A stretch of DNA of 64,000 bases. Source: Desulfuromonadales bacterium (GTDB taxonomy: Bacteria; Desulfobacterota; Desulfuromonadia; Geobacterales; Pseudopelobacteraceae). Positions 1 to 8,510 of the stretch are shown piece after piece. The stretch lies in the NCBI GenBank assembly GCA_016650295.1, contig JAENWA010000092.1, positions 1-64,000 of the forward strand, written 5' to 3'. The position numbers were made by a program, and so were the translations under genes. The notes below the pieces were generated by a model. That model was not told where the DNA came from and searched no databases. It was given only the letters and a program-made list of their open reading frames with translations. Position 1 is the stretch's first letter; the number at the start of each line of letters is the position of its first letter.

Positions 1-91
<91 letters not shown>

Positions 92-100
92 AATAAATAC

Positions 101-139
101 AAACAGCCCCACTTCTCACATAGAGAGGTGGGGCTGTTT
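101..139 (+). terminator. rRNA operon terminator
   Basis: AAACAGCCCCAC pairs with GTGGGGCTGTTT around a short loop. The near-perfect stem is ~17 bp and lies ~10 nt after the 5S end. Confidence 0.85.
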
Positions 140-227
140 CGCGTTTGAAGCGATAATTACAAATTGGGAAATATAGTGATCTCTGGTATAGTAACTCCAC
201 TATGTCTGCTGTCAGGAATCACGCTAC

Positions 228-1052
228 GTGTCTGATCATATCACATCCCAAACTTGGCGCTTGATTGATTCAGTGTTGTCGGCCGGCCCGTTCAATATGG
301 CCACCGACGAGGCGCTGCTACAATCCTTTGTACCTGAGAGTTCTCAGCCAGTGCTTCGAATCTATGGCTGGAACCCGCCGGCGCTGTCCATCGGCCGATT
401 CCAGAAGGCGGCTGATGTTCTGGACTTGGAACGCTATCGAGATGCTGGCTTGCAGGTCGTACGACGGATTACCGGTGGCGGGTCTATCTACCATGCTGAT
501 GAACTGACCTATAGTATCGTCTGCACTCCCGAACAGATTCCGACAGCATCGTCGGTGAAGGACTCCTTCCGCATTCTGACCGGATTCCTGATGGAATTCT
601 ATCGCAGACTCAATTTGGATGTCTCCTACGCAGTGGATACTGTTTCCAAAGATCATCGACTGGGTACAAGAACTGCTTTCTGTTTCGCAGGCAGGGAGTC
701 TTTTGACATCCTTGCACATGGGAAAAAAATCGGGGGCAATGCCCAGCGCAGACTCAGGAACGTGATATTTCAACATGGATCAATTCCGATAATCAATAGA
801 TCGGAAACAGGTCTGTCGTATATGCTGGATAAGTCGCCAGAATATGCCCGAGGCACGACAAGTCTTGATGAGTGCGGTATATTGATGGATGCGAATTCCC
901 TTCGTCTGGAGATTTTGGCCGCATTCCGGGATCATTTTTCTGTGAAATTGTCATCTGATGAATTAACCAGACAGGAGTCAGAGTGTGCCGATCGACTTCT
1001 GCTGAAGAAATATGGATCTGACGATTGGAACCTGGAAGGGGTTGAAGTATGA
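228..1052 (+). CDS. lplA: Lipoate-protein ligase A family protein
   Basis: 274-aa LplA/BPL-fold protein that attaches lipoate (or octanoate) to lipoyl domains through an acyl-adenylate. The substrate-binding motif RRITGGG is at about residues 79-85, followed by a His (~89) and the ELTYS strand. The GKKIGGNAQRR segment near residues 165-175 carries the expected catalytic lysine. Start is GTG with AGGA ~10 nt upstream. It overlaps lipA by 4 bases (ATGA), so the two are co-translated. Its likely client in this window is the dehydrogenase E2 at 57262-58569. An octanoyl/lipoyl transferase role (LipM-like) is an alternative, given the coupling to lipA. Confidence 0.88.
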   Translation: MSDHITSQTWRLIDSVLSAGPFNMATDEALLQSFVPESSQPVLRIYGWNPPALSIGRFQKAADVLDLERYRDAGLQVVRRITGGGSIYHADELTYSIVCTPEQIPTASSVKDSFRILTGFLMEFYRRLNLDVSYAVDTVSKDHRLGTRTAFCFAGRESFDILAHGKKIGGNAQRRLRNVIFQHGSIPIINRSETGLSYMLDKSPEYARGTTSLDECGILMDANSLRLEILAAFRDHFSVKLSSDELTRQESECADRLLLKKYGSDDWNLEGVEV

Positions 1053-1891
1053 ACATCCAGCGCAAGCCGGAATGGCTGCGTAAGAAGGTCAATCCGGGCG
1101 ATCAGACTGCAATGCGGCATTTGTTGGGCGAGTTACGCCTGAATACCGTCTGCCAGCAGGCAATGTGTCCGAATATTTCAGAATGCTTTTCCTGCGGACA
1201 GGCCACCTTCCTGATCCTTGGAAAAAACTGCACGCGCCAGTGCAGTTTCTGTAATGTGGATAAAACCGTACCGTTTCCGGTGGATGGCGATGAGCCGGCA
1301 CGCATTTCCGAAGCCGTATCCCGCCTGAAACTCTCCCACGTTGTTATCACCAGTCCCACCCGTGACGACCTGCCGGATGGGGGCGCGTACCTGTTTTCCA
1401 TTACAGTGGCCGCTATTCGCCAAAGCTCACCGACCACCAGAATTGAGTTACTGATCCCGGACTTTCTTGGCCGGCAACAGAGTCTGGAGAGCATTGCTGC
1501 CTCACGACCTGATATCATTGCCCACAATGTTGAAACCGTTCCGAGACTGTATCATGTCCGTTCCGGAGCCGATTATCAGAGATCCCTTGATGTGCTGCAA
1601 CTGTGCCATGAGCTGGCTCCGGATATCAGGGCCAAATCAGGTGTCATGCTGGGTATGGGCGAGAGCCAGGACGAGGTTGTGCAGGTTATGCGGGACCTGC
1701 GGAAAACAGGCTGCTCATATCTCAGTATCGGTCAGTATCTGGCCCCCAGCCGCAATCATTATCCGGTCCACGAATATGTCCATCCTGAGTTGTTCGAACG
1801 CCTTCGTGATACGGCACGTGAGCTGGGTTTTACCCATGTTGAGAGCGGTCCCTATGTTCGCAGTTCGTATCATGCCGGGCAGTATCTGTAA
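1049..1891 (+). CDS. lipA: Lipoyl synthase
   Basis: 280-aa radical-SAM enzyme that inserts two sulfurs into protein-bound octanoyl groups. The auxiliary-cluster cysteines are Cys35, Cys40 and Cys46 (C-X4-C-X5-C). The radical-SAM cysteines are Cys61, Cys65 and Cys68 (CTRQCSFC). The C-terminal RSSYHAG segment is the family's conserved tail. Length is normal for a LipA. The ATG overlaps the lplA stop (ATGA), giving a lipoylation pair. A terminator follows ~140 nt downstream. Confidence 0.95.
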   Translation: MNIQRKPEWLRKKVNPGDQTAMRHLLGELRLNTVCQQAMCPNISECFSCGQATFLILGKNCTRQCSFCNVDKTVPFPVDGDEPARISEAVSRLKLSHVVITSPTRDDLPDGGAYLFSITVAAIRQSSPTTRIELLIPDFLGRQQSLESIAASRPDIIAHNVETVPRLYHVRSGADYQRSLDVLQLCHELAPDIRAKSGVMLGMGESQDEVVQVMRDLRKTGCSYLSIGQYLAPSRNHYPVHEYVHPELFERLRDTARELGFTHVESGPYVRSSYHAGQYL

Positions 1892-2032
1892 GGTGTTCCT
1901 GTCGGGCGGCCGTTACATTAATACCATGCAGAAGATTGCCTCCTCCCGGAACGCTAACCTGCTTATTTTCCAGTTAGATCTTCCGGCAGCTTATTGTCGA
2001 GGGGTAGTTTCTCAGTTGTCATCGGGCTATAC

Positions 2033-2069
2033 AAAAGCCCCGCTTCCCGAAGAGGAGGCGGGGCTTTTT
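2033..2069 (+). terminator. Terminator after lplA-lipA
   Basis: AAAAGCCCCGC-TTCC pairs with GGA-GGCGGGGCTTTT and is followed by a T-run, a typical intrinsic terminator. Confidence 0.85.
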
Positions 2070-2263
2070 ATTTTGCGCAATCCCAAGGTTAAACATGCAC
2101 TTTCGGCGGCTCGTCAGTCGTTTGATTTTATGTACATCGCGGCACTATTCAGGAAAATATCCGTTGCAATAAAACATATTTATATTATAGTTGAAAAAAG
2201 TGTTAGATCGTAAAGCCATTAAAAAATCATGTCCATTTACTCCAACATAGAAAGGGGTTCCGC

Positions 2264-3403
2264 ATGAGTAAACAAAGCTTGGAGAATAACGGTGGTTTTG
2301 TAGAACACGGTTTAGAGACTGACGATTGTTCGATCGGGGAGATACTTCGCAAGCGCGGAGTGTCACGTCGAGATTTTCTGAAGTTCTGTTCGGCCGTTAC
2401 GGCAGCAATGGCGTTGCCGGCTTCTTTTGCTCCGCGGGTGGCCCAGGCGCTGGACGAGGTCAAGCGGCCGACCCTGGTCTGGCTGGAGATGCAGAGCTGC
2501 ACCGGCGACAGCGAGGCGCTGCTCCGCTCGGCCAATCCGACCGTGGCCGAGATCATACTCGATATCCTGTCGGTTGATTATCACGAAACCATCATGGCCG
2601 CTGCCGGCCACCAGGCCGAAGAGGCGCTGGACAAGACCATCGCCGCCTTCAAGGGCAAATACATCTGCGTTATCGAAGGTTCCATTTCGATGAAAGATGA
2701 CGGTGTTTATGGCAGCACCGGCGGCAAGTCGCATCTTGAACGGGCCCGCCAGGTCTGCGGCGGCGCTGTTGCCACCATCGCCGTCGGGACCTGCGCCTCA
2801 TTCGGCGGCATCCCGGCGGCTGTACCCAATCCGACCGGTGCGGTCGGCGTCATGGAGGCTGTCCCGGGTGCAACGGTCATCAATCTGCCCGGCTGTCCGG
2901 TCAATGCCGATAACCTGACCGCCACCATCGTCCATTACCTGGTCTTCGGCAAGATACCGGCCCTTGACGCCCATGGCCGCCCGCTGTTTGCCTATGGCAA
3001 GCGCATCCACGACAACTGCGAGCGTCGTCCGCACTTCGATGCCGGCCAGTATGTGGAACACTGGGGCGACGAAGGGCACCGCAAGGGCTTCTGCCTCTAC
3101 AAGATGGGCTGCAAGGGACCGGCCACCTTCCACAACTGTCCGACCCAGCGCTACAACGATAAGACCTCCTGGCCGATCGGCTCCGGCCACCCCTGTGCCG
3201 GCTGCTCCGAACCTAATTTCTGGGATACAATGTCGCCCATGTACAAACGCTTGCCGCACGTACCGGGCTTCGGCATTGAGGCCACCGCCGACAAGATCGG
3301 CCTGGGCCTGGTGGTCGGTGCGGCTGCTGCCTTCGCGGTCCACGGCGCATTGAACGCCATCAGGAAAGACAAAGAACCCGGCAACGAAACCAAGGAGGGT
3401 TAA
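2264..3403 (+). CDS. hyaA: Uptake [NiFe]-hydrogenase small subunit
   Basis: 379-aa electron-transfer subunit carrying three Fe-S clusters. A twin-arginine signal (SRRDFLKF, Arg35-36) precedes a hydrophobic stretch, so the mature protein is exported folded with the large subunit. WLEMQSCTGDSE (Cys79) provides proximal-cluster ligands. CPTQRYNDKTSWP and HPCAGCSEPNFWD carry later cluster ligands. A C-terminal hydrophobic helix (IGLGLVVGAAAAF) anchors the complex in the membrane. AAAGGGG precedes the ATG. It is 3 nt from the large subunit. The layout matches group 1 membrane-bound H2-uptake enzymes (Hya/Hup). Maturation genes (hypA-F) are not in the window. Confidence 0.95.
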   Translation: MSKQSLENNGGFVEHGLETDDCSIGEILRKRGVSRRDFLKFCSAVTAAMALPASFAPRVAQALDEVKRPTLVWLEMQSCTGDSEALLRSANPTVAEIILDILSVDYHETIMAAAGHQAEEALDKTIAAFKGKYICVIEGSISMKDDGVYGSTGGKSHLERARQVCGGAVATIAVGTCASFGGIPAAVPNPTGAVGVMEAVPGATVINLPGCPVNADNLTATIVHYLVFGKIPALDAHGRPLFAYGKRIHDNCERRPHFDAGQYVEHWGDEGHRKGFCLYKMGCKGPATFHNCPTQRYNDKTSWPIGSGHPCAGCSEPNFWDTMSPMYKRLPHVPGFGIEATADKIGLGLVVGAAAAFAVHGALNAIRKDKEPGNETKEG

Positions 3404-3406
3404 GAT

Positions 3407-5104
3407 ATGGCCAAGATAGTTGTTGACCCGATTACCAGGATAGAAGGACATCTGCGCATCGAGGCCGAGGTGAACAACGGCGTGATTACCGATGCCTGGA
3501 GTTCAGCCACCATGTTCCGCGGCATTGAAAAGATCCTGCGCGGCCGCGATCCTCGTGACGCCTGGTTCTGGACCCAGCGCTTCTGCGGCGTCTGCACCAC
3601 CGTGCATTCCATTGCATCTGTGCGTGCCGTTGAAAACGCACTCAAGATCAAGATTCCGCCCAATGCCGAACTGATCCGCAATATCATCATCGGCATCCAG
3701 AACGTGCAGGATCATGTCATTCATTTCTATCACCTGCACGCTCTGGACTGGGTCGATATCACCTCGGGCCTCAAGGCCGACCCGGTCGCCACATCAAAAC
3801 TGGCGGCCTCCCTGTCGGACTGGCCCAACAATTCGGCCACCTATTTCAAGGGGGTTCAGGACAAGCTCAAGGCCTTTGTGTCATCCGGCCGCCTGGGACC
3901 CTTTGCCAACGCCTACTGGGGACATCCGGCCTACAAACTGCCGCCCGAGGCCAACCTGATGGCGACCGCCCACTACCTGGAGGCCCTGGAGTGGCAGAAA
4001 GACGTCATCAAGATCCACGCCATCCTGGGGAGCAAGAACCCGCATCCCCAATCCTTTTTGGTGGGGGGCATGTCGATTCCCATCGATCCTGATTCCCAGA
4101 ACGCCCTCAATGCCGACAAGCTGATCGAGATCAAGCGCCTGCTGAAGAAGGCCCAGGACTTTGTCGAGAAGGTCTATATCCCGGACCTGCTGGCGGTGGC
4201 CTCCTTTTACAAGGACTGGGCCGCCATTGGCGGCGGGGTCGGCAACTACATGTGCTACGGAGAGTTTCCGGATGCCTCCGGCAATCTCTGGTTCCCGGCC
4301 GGCGCCATCCTGGACAAAGACCTCTCCAAGGTCATCAAGGTCGATCAGGGCAAGATCGCGGAATACGTGGATCACTCCTGGTTCGATAACACCGCCGGCC
4401 CGGGCAAGGGGCTGCATCCTTACAATGGTGAGACCGAGGTGCAATACACCGGTCCCAAGCCGCCCTATGAGCACCTTGATACGGATGCGAAGTATTCCTT
4501 CGTCAAGGCGCCGCGCTACGATGAAAAGGCCATGGAGGTCGGTCCGTTGGCCCGGGTGCTGGTGGCCTATGCTTCGGGACACAAGGAGACGAAGGCCGTT
4601 GTGGACCTGGTGCTCGGCAAACTGGGCGTCGGCGCCCCGGCGCTCTTCTCGACCCTGGGTCGCACGGCCGCCCGCGGCATAGACTGCCTGCTGGTCGCCC
4701 AGCAGACCCCCAAATTCCTGGATGAACTGATCGGGAATATCTCCAAGGGTGATTACCGTATTCACGCCGGCGAAAAATGGGACCCCTCCGAGTGGCCGGC
4801 CGAGGCGCAAGGCTACGGCATGCATGAAGCGCCGCGCGGTGCCCTGGGCCACTGGATCAAGATCAAGGATCAGAAGATCGCCAACTACCAGGCGGTGGTC
4901 CCGTCGACCTGGAACGCTTCACCCCGTGACGCCAAGGGGCAGCGCGGCGCCTACGAGGCAGCCCTGGTGGGAACACCCATGGCCGATCCGACCAAGCCGC
5001 TGGAGATTCTGCGAACCATCCATTCCTTTGACCCCTGTCTGGCCTGTGCCGTTCACGTAGTGGATGCCACCGGCAACGAACTGGTCAAGGTCAAGGTTTC
5101 CTAG
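3407..5104 (+). CDS. hyaB: Uptake [NiFe]-hydrogenase large subunit
   Basis: 565-aa catalytic subunit that oxidises H2 at the Ni-Fe(CN)2CO centre. The N-terminal cysteine pair is RFCGVC (Cys60, Cys63) and the C-terminal pair is DPCLACAVH (Cys544, Cys547). Cleavage after His550 would remove the last 15 residues, the job of the protease encoded at 5856. There is no Tat signal of its own, so it is co-exported with HyaA. Length and motifs are those of periplasm-facing group 1 enzymes. Confidence 0.96.
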   Translation: MAKIVVDPITRIEGHLRIEAEVNNGVITDAWSSATMFRGIEKILRGRDPRDAWFWTQRFCGVCTTVHSIASVRAVENALKIKIPPNAELIRNIIIGIQNVQDHVIHFYHLHALDWVDITSGLKADPVATSKLAASLSDWPNNSATYFKGVQDKLKAFVSSGRLGPFANAYWGHPAYKLPPEANLMATAHYLEALEWQKDVIKIHAILGSKNPHPQSFLVGGMSIPIDPDSQNALNADKLIEIKRLLKKAQDFVEKVYIPDLLAVASFYKDWAAIGGGVGNYMCYGEFPDASGNLWFPAGAILDKDLSKVIKVDQGKIAEYVDHSWFDNTAGPGKGLHPYNGETEVQYTGPKPPYEHLDTDAKYSFVKAPRYDEKAMEVGPLARVLVAYASGHKETKAVVDLVLGKLGVGAPALFSTLGRTAARGIDCLLVAQQTPKFLDELIGNISKGDYRIHAGEKWDPSEWPAEAQGYGMHEAPRGALGHWIKIKDQKIANYQAVVPSTWNASPRDAKGQRGAYEAALVGTPMADPTKPLEILRTIHSFDPCLACAVHVVDATGNELVKVKVS

Positions 5105-5118
5105 AAAGGGAGGCAACC

Positions 5119-5784
5119 ATGCCGAATCAACCCAAATTTAAACGCTATATATGGGAACTGCCGGTGCGCTGGTGCCACTGGATCAACATGGTTTCCATCG
5201 TGATCCTGGCGGTGACCGGTTTCCTGATCGGCAGTCCCTATTCAATCGGCAGTTCTGCTTCTGCCTACGCCATGGGGTGGATCCGTTTTGTTCATTTCAC
5301 CGCTGCTTATCTTTTTACGGTAAGCTTGGTCTCCCGTGTGATCTGGTCGCTGATCGGTAATGAATACGCCGGCTGGAGGGCCTTTTTTCCCTTCTTCACT
5401 GCCAAGGGTCGCGACAAAATGGTCAAGATGACGCGCTATTACCTGCTGATCGACAAACAGGTCCCGGAAACCATCGGTCATAACCCTTTGGCAACCACTG
5501 CGTACACGACCTTGTTTGTGATCTACATTCTGATGATCCTGACCGGTTTTGCACTGTATGCACAACATGCACCGCAGGGAATCATGCACAAGTCTCTTGG
5601 ATTCATGTATTCCATGTTTAGTGCGCAGGGAATGCGACTGGCTCATCACTTCAGCATGTATCTGATCTTCGGTTTTGTCGTTAATCACATCTACAGCGCC
5701 TGGCTGATGGACATCAAGGAGCATGGCAGCGAGATCTCCAGCATGTTCAGCGGTTACAAGTTCACGGTGAAAAAGGAAGATTAG
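5119..5784 (+). CDS. hyaC: Hydrogenase b-type cytochrome subunit
   Basis: 221-aa membrane protein of the HyaC/HupC family with about four transmembrane helices (near residues 20-40, 60-80, 130-150 and 180-200). Histidines in the helices (for example VRWCHWINM, RFVHFTAAY, LAHHFSMYL) fit heme b ligation. It passes electrons from the small subunit to quinone. GGGAGG lies just before the ATG, 14 nt after hyaB. The stop is followed by an intrinsic terminator, which separates the structural genes from hyaD. Confidence 0.93.
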   Translation: MPNQPKFKRYIWELPVRWCHWINMVSIVILAVTGFLIGSPYSIGSSASAYAMGWIRFVHFTAAYLFTVSLVSRVIWSLIGNEYAGWRAFFPFFTAKGRDKMVKMTRYYLLIDKQVPETIGHNPLATTAYTTLFVIYILMILTGFALYAQHAPQGIMHKSLGFMYSMFSAQGMRLAHHFSMYLIFGFVVNHIYSAWLMDIKEHGSEISSMFSGYKFTVKKED

Positions 5785-5811
5785 TTTTATTGCTTTGTGA
5801 TATACGTTCGG

Positions 5812-5840
5812 GGCGCACAATGACGTGCGCCTTTTTTTTT
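5812..5840 (+). terminator. Intrinsic terminator between hyaC and hyaD
   Basis: GGCGCAC pairs perfectly with GTGCGCC (6-nt loop), followed directly by nine T's. It lies 27 nt after the hyaC stop and 15 nt before the hyaD start. Confidence 0.85.
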
Positions 5841-5855
5841 GAGTTCGGGGGGATT

Positions 5856-6356
5856 ATGAGTTCAGATGAGTACTGCACAGGGAAAGTTCTTGTTCTCGGC
5901 ATCGGCAATCTGGTGATGAGCGATGACGGTGTCGGGGTGAAGGTTGTCAAGCGATTGCAGCGGGAGTACCGCTTTCCGGACAATGTTGAGGTCATGGACG
6001 GTGGCACGCTGGGGCTGGATCTGCTGCCAAAGCTGGAGGGGATCGAGCGTCTGATCATCGTGGACGCGGTTGAGACCGGCGAAAGGGCGGGGACCTGCGT
6101 CAGGCTGACCGGCGAGGAACTGCCGATTGCCCTGGAAACCAAGTTGTCGCCTCATCAGATGGGGCTCAAGGATCTGCTGGCCGTAGCACAGCTGATGGGG
6201 CATTCACCCCGGGAGATGGTGCTGATCGGGGTTCAGCCGGGCAGCATCGAGATGGATACTGAGTTGACGCCGGAGGTCGAGGCTACTGTTGACGGCCTGA
6301 TTGCAAGTGTGCTGACGGAATTACAGCAATGGGGGGTAGAACCGTTGCCGGTCTGA
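5856..6356 (+). CDS. hyaD: Hydrogenase maturation protease
   Basis: 166-aa HyaD/HupD-type endopeptidase that removes the C-terminal tail of HyaB after nickel insertion. The signature GIGNLVMSDDGVGV is near the N-terminus. The conserved DGGTLGLDLL and the nickel-sensing Asp and His positions (VDAVETG, LSPHQMGL) are visible. The ATG at 5856 has a GGGGGG Shine-Dalgarno. An in-frame ATG further upstream lies inside the terminator hairpin and is rejected. Expression must come by read-through of the terminator or from a promoter I cannot see. Confidence 0.93.
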   Translation: MSSDEYCTGKVLVLGIGNLVMSDDGVGVKVVKRLQREYRFPDNVEVMDGGTLGLDLLPKLEGIERLIIVDAVETGERAGTCVRLTGEELPIALETKLSPHQMGLKDLLAVAQLMGHSPREMVLIGVQPGSIEMDTELTPEVEATVDGLIASVLTELQQWGVEPLPV

Positions 6357-6398
6357 TAATCATATAAAAGGCACCCCTCCGGTGTTGGTCTGTTTAAT

Positions 6399-6448
6399 AT
6401 TTGTTGTAACGTTATTAGTTGACTTTCGGTAATTTCGTTGTTACAAAT
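6399..6448 (+). promoter_or_regulatory. Candidate operator upstream of brnTA
   Basis: Two imperfectly inverted 13-mers, ATTTGTTGTAACG at 6399-6411 and CGTTGTTACAAAT at 6436-6448, match at the outer ATTTGT/ACAAAT and the inner AACG/CGTT. They end 6 nt before brnT. BrnA antitoxins usually bind their own promoter, so an autoregulatory site is inferred. Confidence 0.4.
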
Positions 6449-6454
6449 ACAGTG

Positions 6455-6733
6455 ATGAAGATTGAATTCGATCAGATCAAGTCAGACAAGAACTTAGCCG
6501 AGCGTGGCTTGCCGTTTGATCGAGCCTCTGATTTCGGATGGGGTTCCGCTGAAATCACTGTCGATATCCGTAATGATTATTCTGAAACCAGGTATGTTGC
6601 TGTCGGATATCTTGACCAGCGTCTTCATATTCTTTGTTTTACCCCGGTTGCCAATGCTGTCCGAGTAATCAGCTTTCGCAAAGCAAACAGAAGGGAAGGT
6701 GATAAATATGGCAAACCGCTTACCATTGACTGA
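6455..6733 (+). CDS. brnT: BrnT-family ribonuclease toxin
   Basis: 92-aa BrnT (DUF497) toxin, a RelE-fold ribonuclease. The order of segments is family-like: MKIEFDQIKSDKN...GLPFDRA near the N-terminus, then ETRYVAVGYLDQRLHILCFT, and the C-terminal VRVISFRKANRREGDKY, in which the Arg/Lys residues are catalytic in the family. The ATG at 6455 fits the usual BrnT N-terminus; a GTG one codon earlier is an alternative. It overlaps brnA by 26 nt, with the toxin first, as in known brnTA operons. Confidence 0.85.
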   Translation: MKIEFDQIKSDKNLAERGLPFDRASDFGWGSAEITVDIRNDYSETRYVAVGYLDQRLHILCFTPVANAVRVISFRKANRREGDKYGKPLTID

Positions 6734-7010
6734 CAAAGATGGAGAAGTACGGGAGCTGACGAAAGAAGATTTCAAACATTTCCGACCAGCTTCCGAGGTT
6801 CTTCCGCAATTGTTCAGCAAAGAAGTAGCCGATGAGATCCTTGCCAAAAAGCCAGGCCGCAAGCTAGGCAGCGGTGTTAAGGATTCACAAACCGTGCGCT
6901 TTGACCGTGACGTTCTCGCCGCTTTCAAAGCCACGGGAAAGGGCTGGCAGACCCGTATGAATGAAGCACTGCGTGCATATCTAAAAGAGCATCCAATGAC
7001 GCACGCTTGA
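6708..7010 (+). CDS. brnA: BrnA-family antitoxin
   Basis: 100-aa antitoxin. The C-terminal half (SQTVRFDRDVLAAFKATGKGWQTRMNEALRAYL) is a ribbon-helix-helix DNA-binding domain. The N-terminal half (KEDFKHFRPASEVLP) is the toxin-binding segment typical of BrnA. The ATG at 6708 is preceded by AAGGGAAGG. An ATG three codons earlier is possible but lies closer to the Shine-Dalgarno. It lies inside the end of brnT, so the pair is translationally coupled. Confidence 0.85.
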   Translation: MANRLPLTDKDGEVRELTKEDFKHFRPASEVLPQLFSKEVADEILAKKPGRKLGSGVKDSQTVRFDRDVLAAFKATGKGWQTRMNEALRAYLKEHPMTHA

Positions 7011-7031
7011 TTCACTCCTTTTAGCCTCCGG

Positions 7032-7070
7032 AACGGGCCAACGGGTGACGGGTTCACCGGTCTGCCCGTT
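7032..7070 (+). terminator. Possible terminator after brnTA
   Basis: AACGGGC (7032-7038) pairs with GCCCGTT (7064-7070). An inner GGTGA/TCACC helix lies between them. No clear T-run follows, so this is tentative. Confidence 0.35.
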
Positions 7071-7282
7071 TGGTTGGAACATCTTATCCCGCCTTACTAC
7101 TTAAAAATGGCGAATGGTGAGTTGACCCTTCATTTTTCATGAGATTGCTGAATTCGGCCGACGCAAGAAAGTTTTCGGCGACTCGATGAAGGAATCACAT
7201 CGGGGGCAGGTCATTTTGGACCCTGCCGTTGCAGTTTTTTGAATTCTTTTTCTACCGCCCGCACATTGTTGGTTCCAAAAGT
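7071..7282. other. Non-coding stretch with one possible terminator
   Basis: No convincing gene. A GGCAGG (7205-7210)/CCTGCC (7222-7227) hairpin is followed by a T-run near 7234-7240 and could terminate plus-strand transcription. A short open frame before it (…EFGRRKKVFGDS…) has no start or recognisable family. Confidence 0.3.
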
Positions 7283-7310
7283 AAAAAAAGCCGCATCCGA
7301 AGATGCAGCT
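7283..7310 (-). terminator. Terminator on the minus strand, downstream of the PRC-barrel gene
   Basis: On the minus strand AGCTGCATC-TTCG-GATGCGGCT is followed by TTTTTTT. The TTCG loop and T-run are typical. Just before it on the minus strand, an in-frame tail FAAEVAAK-stop (7345 to 7321) has no body. The hairpin may have belonged to a lost gene and now serve the PRC gene. Confidence 0.65.
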
Positions 7311-7387
7311 CTTATCGTTGCCTGTAAGTAGAAATTACTTAGCAGCTACTTCAGCAGCGAAAATAAGTTACATGTGGGGTACTATCC

Positions 7388-7798
7388 CTAAAGAAGCGGA
7401 CGCGATTCGGTCTCATAGTAAGATTGGATTTCCTTCGCCCAGGACGAATCTGACATGTTAGGCCACTTGTCCTTATCAAATCCGGGTGCAAGTTTAAGGC
7501 GATCCTTCTCCACATTTAGCACGAATCGCTTGTTTATTGTATCGAGCTTCAACGCGCTCCACGGCACAGCAAAAAGCTTTTCTCCCATACCGAGGAAGCC
7601 GCCGAAGGACAACACCGCATAAATCACTTTGCCGCTCTGAGTGTCCAACATGATTTCCTTGATGTCCCCCAGATCTTCATCTTTATGATTGTAAACGTCG
7701 TTTCCAATGAGAGTGCCGGCGCCCATCAGTGAGGGTCCGGGTCCACCGTGCAGGTTTGCTTTGTACATGCCATAAGTATCGCGATCTTCGTAATTCAT
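7388..7798 (-). CDS. PRC-barrel domain protein
   Basis: 136-aa soluble protein with a PRC-barrel near residues 25-95: GTLIGNDVYNHKDEDLGDIKEIMLD, then GKVIYAVLSFGGFLGMGEKLFAVPW and a final beta strand. This small beta-barrel is found in RimM, photosynthetic reaction centres and stress proteins; stand-alone copies have no assigned reaction. No signal peptide. A Shine-Dalgarno AAAGGAGAT is just upstream of the ATG. The C-terminal 35 residues are charged and unassigned. Neighbours give no functional hint. Confidence 0.85.
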   Translation of the reverse strand: MNYEDRDTYGMYKANLHGGPGPSLMGAGTLIGNDVYNHKDEDLGDIKEIMLDTQSGKVIYAVLSFGGFLGMGEKLFAVPWSALKLDTINKRFVLNVEKDRLKLAPGFDKDKWPNMSDSSWAKEIQSYYETESRPLL

Positions 7799-8089
7799 GT
7801 TTATCTCCTTTCAAGAATGAGGTTAGTCGACTTTCTTAAGGTCAACCTTGAGAATCACCATAGCCACTTGGGCATCGATGAAGTGCATCACCGGCTATTT
7901 TACATCCCATCTACTTCTCGACTACTCCACCTCCTTTCTCTAGTAGGAGTGGGAAAACTTCTTACCGTCTCCTACTCCAGTAGAATCCACCACCGAACTA
8001 CCATATATGATGGATTGGATTTAGTAAGTTATCTTAGGCAGGTCTCAGGATTTTTAAATCCTCCAACATGGTGCCCAGAGCAATCCATA

Positions 8090-8194
8090 TCAGGTGCACC
8101 CACGCAAAAGATACAGCACTAAAAGGATCGGGACTGGTATTCCCAAGAGCCAAAGTAAAATCCAACCTACTTTCCCGCTTTCGTTGTTACACAT
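8090..8194 (-). CDS. Small single-helix membrane protein
   Basis: A 34-aa peptide (37 aa if the upstream ATG at 8203 is used), one hydrophobic helix of the pattern VGWILLWLLGIPVPILLVL ending in LLRGCT. I recognise this as a recurring proteobacterial mini-protein pattern of unknown role. AAGGAT lies 8-9 nt before the ATG at 8194, which favours that start. The Trp, Pro-Val-Pro and terminal Arg-Gly-Cys look selected rather than random. Confidence 0.6.
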   Translation of the reverse strand: MCNNESGKVGWILLWLLGIPVPILLVLYLLRGCT

Positions 8195-8510
8195 AGTGAA
8201 CATCCTTTTTCAATTATTAGTTCCGACTTCTCGGTTGATGCAACGTCGTACAAGTCGGGAGTGGTCCTTCCCTTTAGTCTTTAATCAAACTATTCGATTA
8301 TCAGCTTTGGCAGAAAGCACAAAAGGTTTCAATATTCTACCAATTAGATAAATTGCAACTAAAGTGCCAGAACAGTTTTGAAAATATTTATGGTGCAACA
8401 GTGTGATTGTACGAGGTAAAATTAAAAATAACGTGAGGGGTGTTATGAAGACCGTCAAATTAATCCGTCATGCTTGGCGCAACTGTCATATGTGACGGGG
8501 TACTGAGGGA

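Noticed and set aside
2070-2263. Sigma-54 promoter for the hydrogenase
   Set aside because: GGCAC and TTGCA are both present but ~20 bases apart, too far for -24/-12.
3881-4852. Long antisense frame inside hyaB
   Set aside because: A by-product of GC-rich codon bias; hyaB is intact with all motifs in its own frame.
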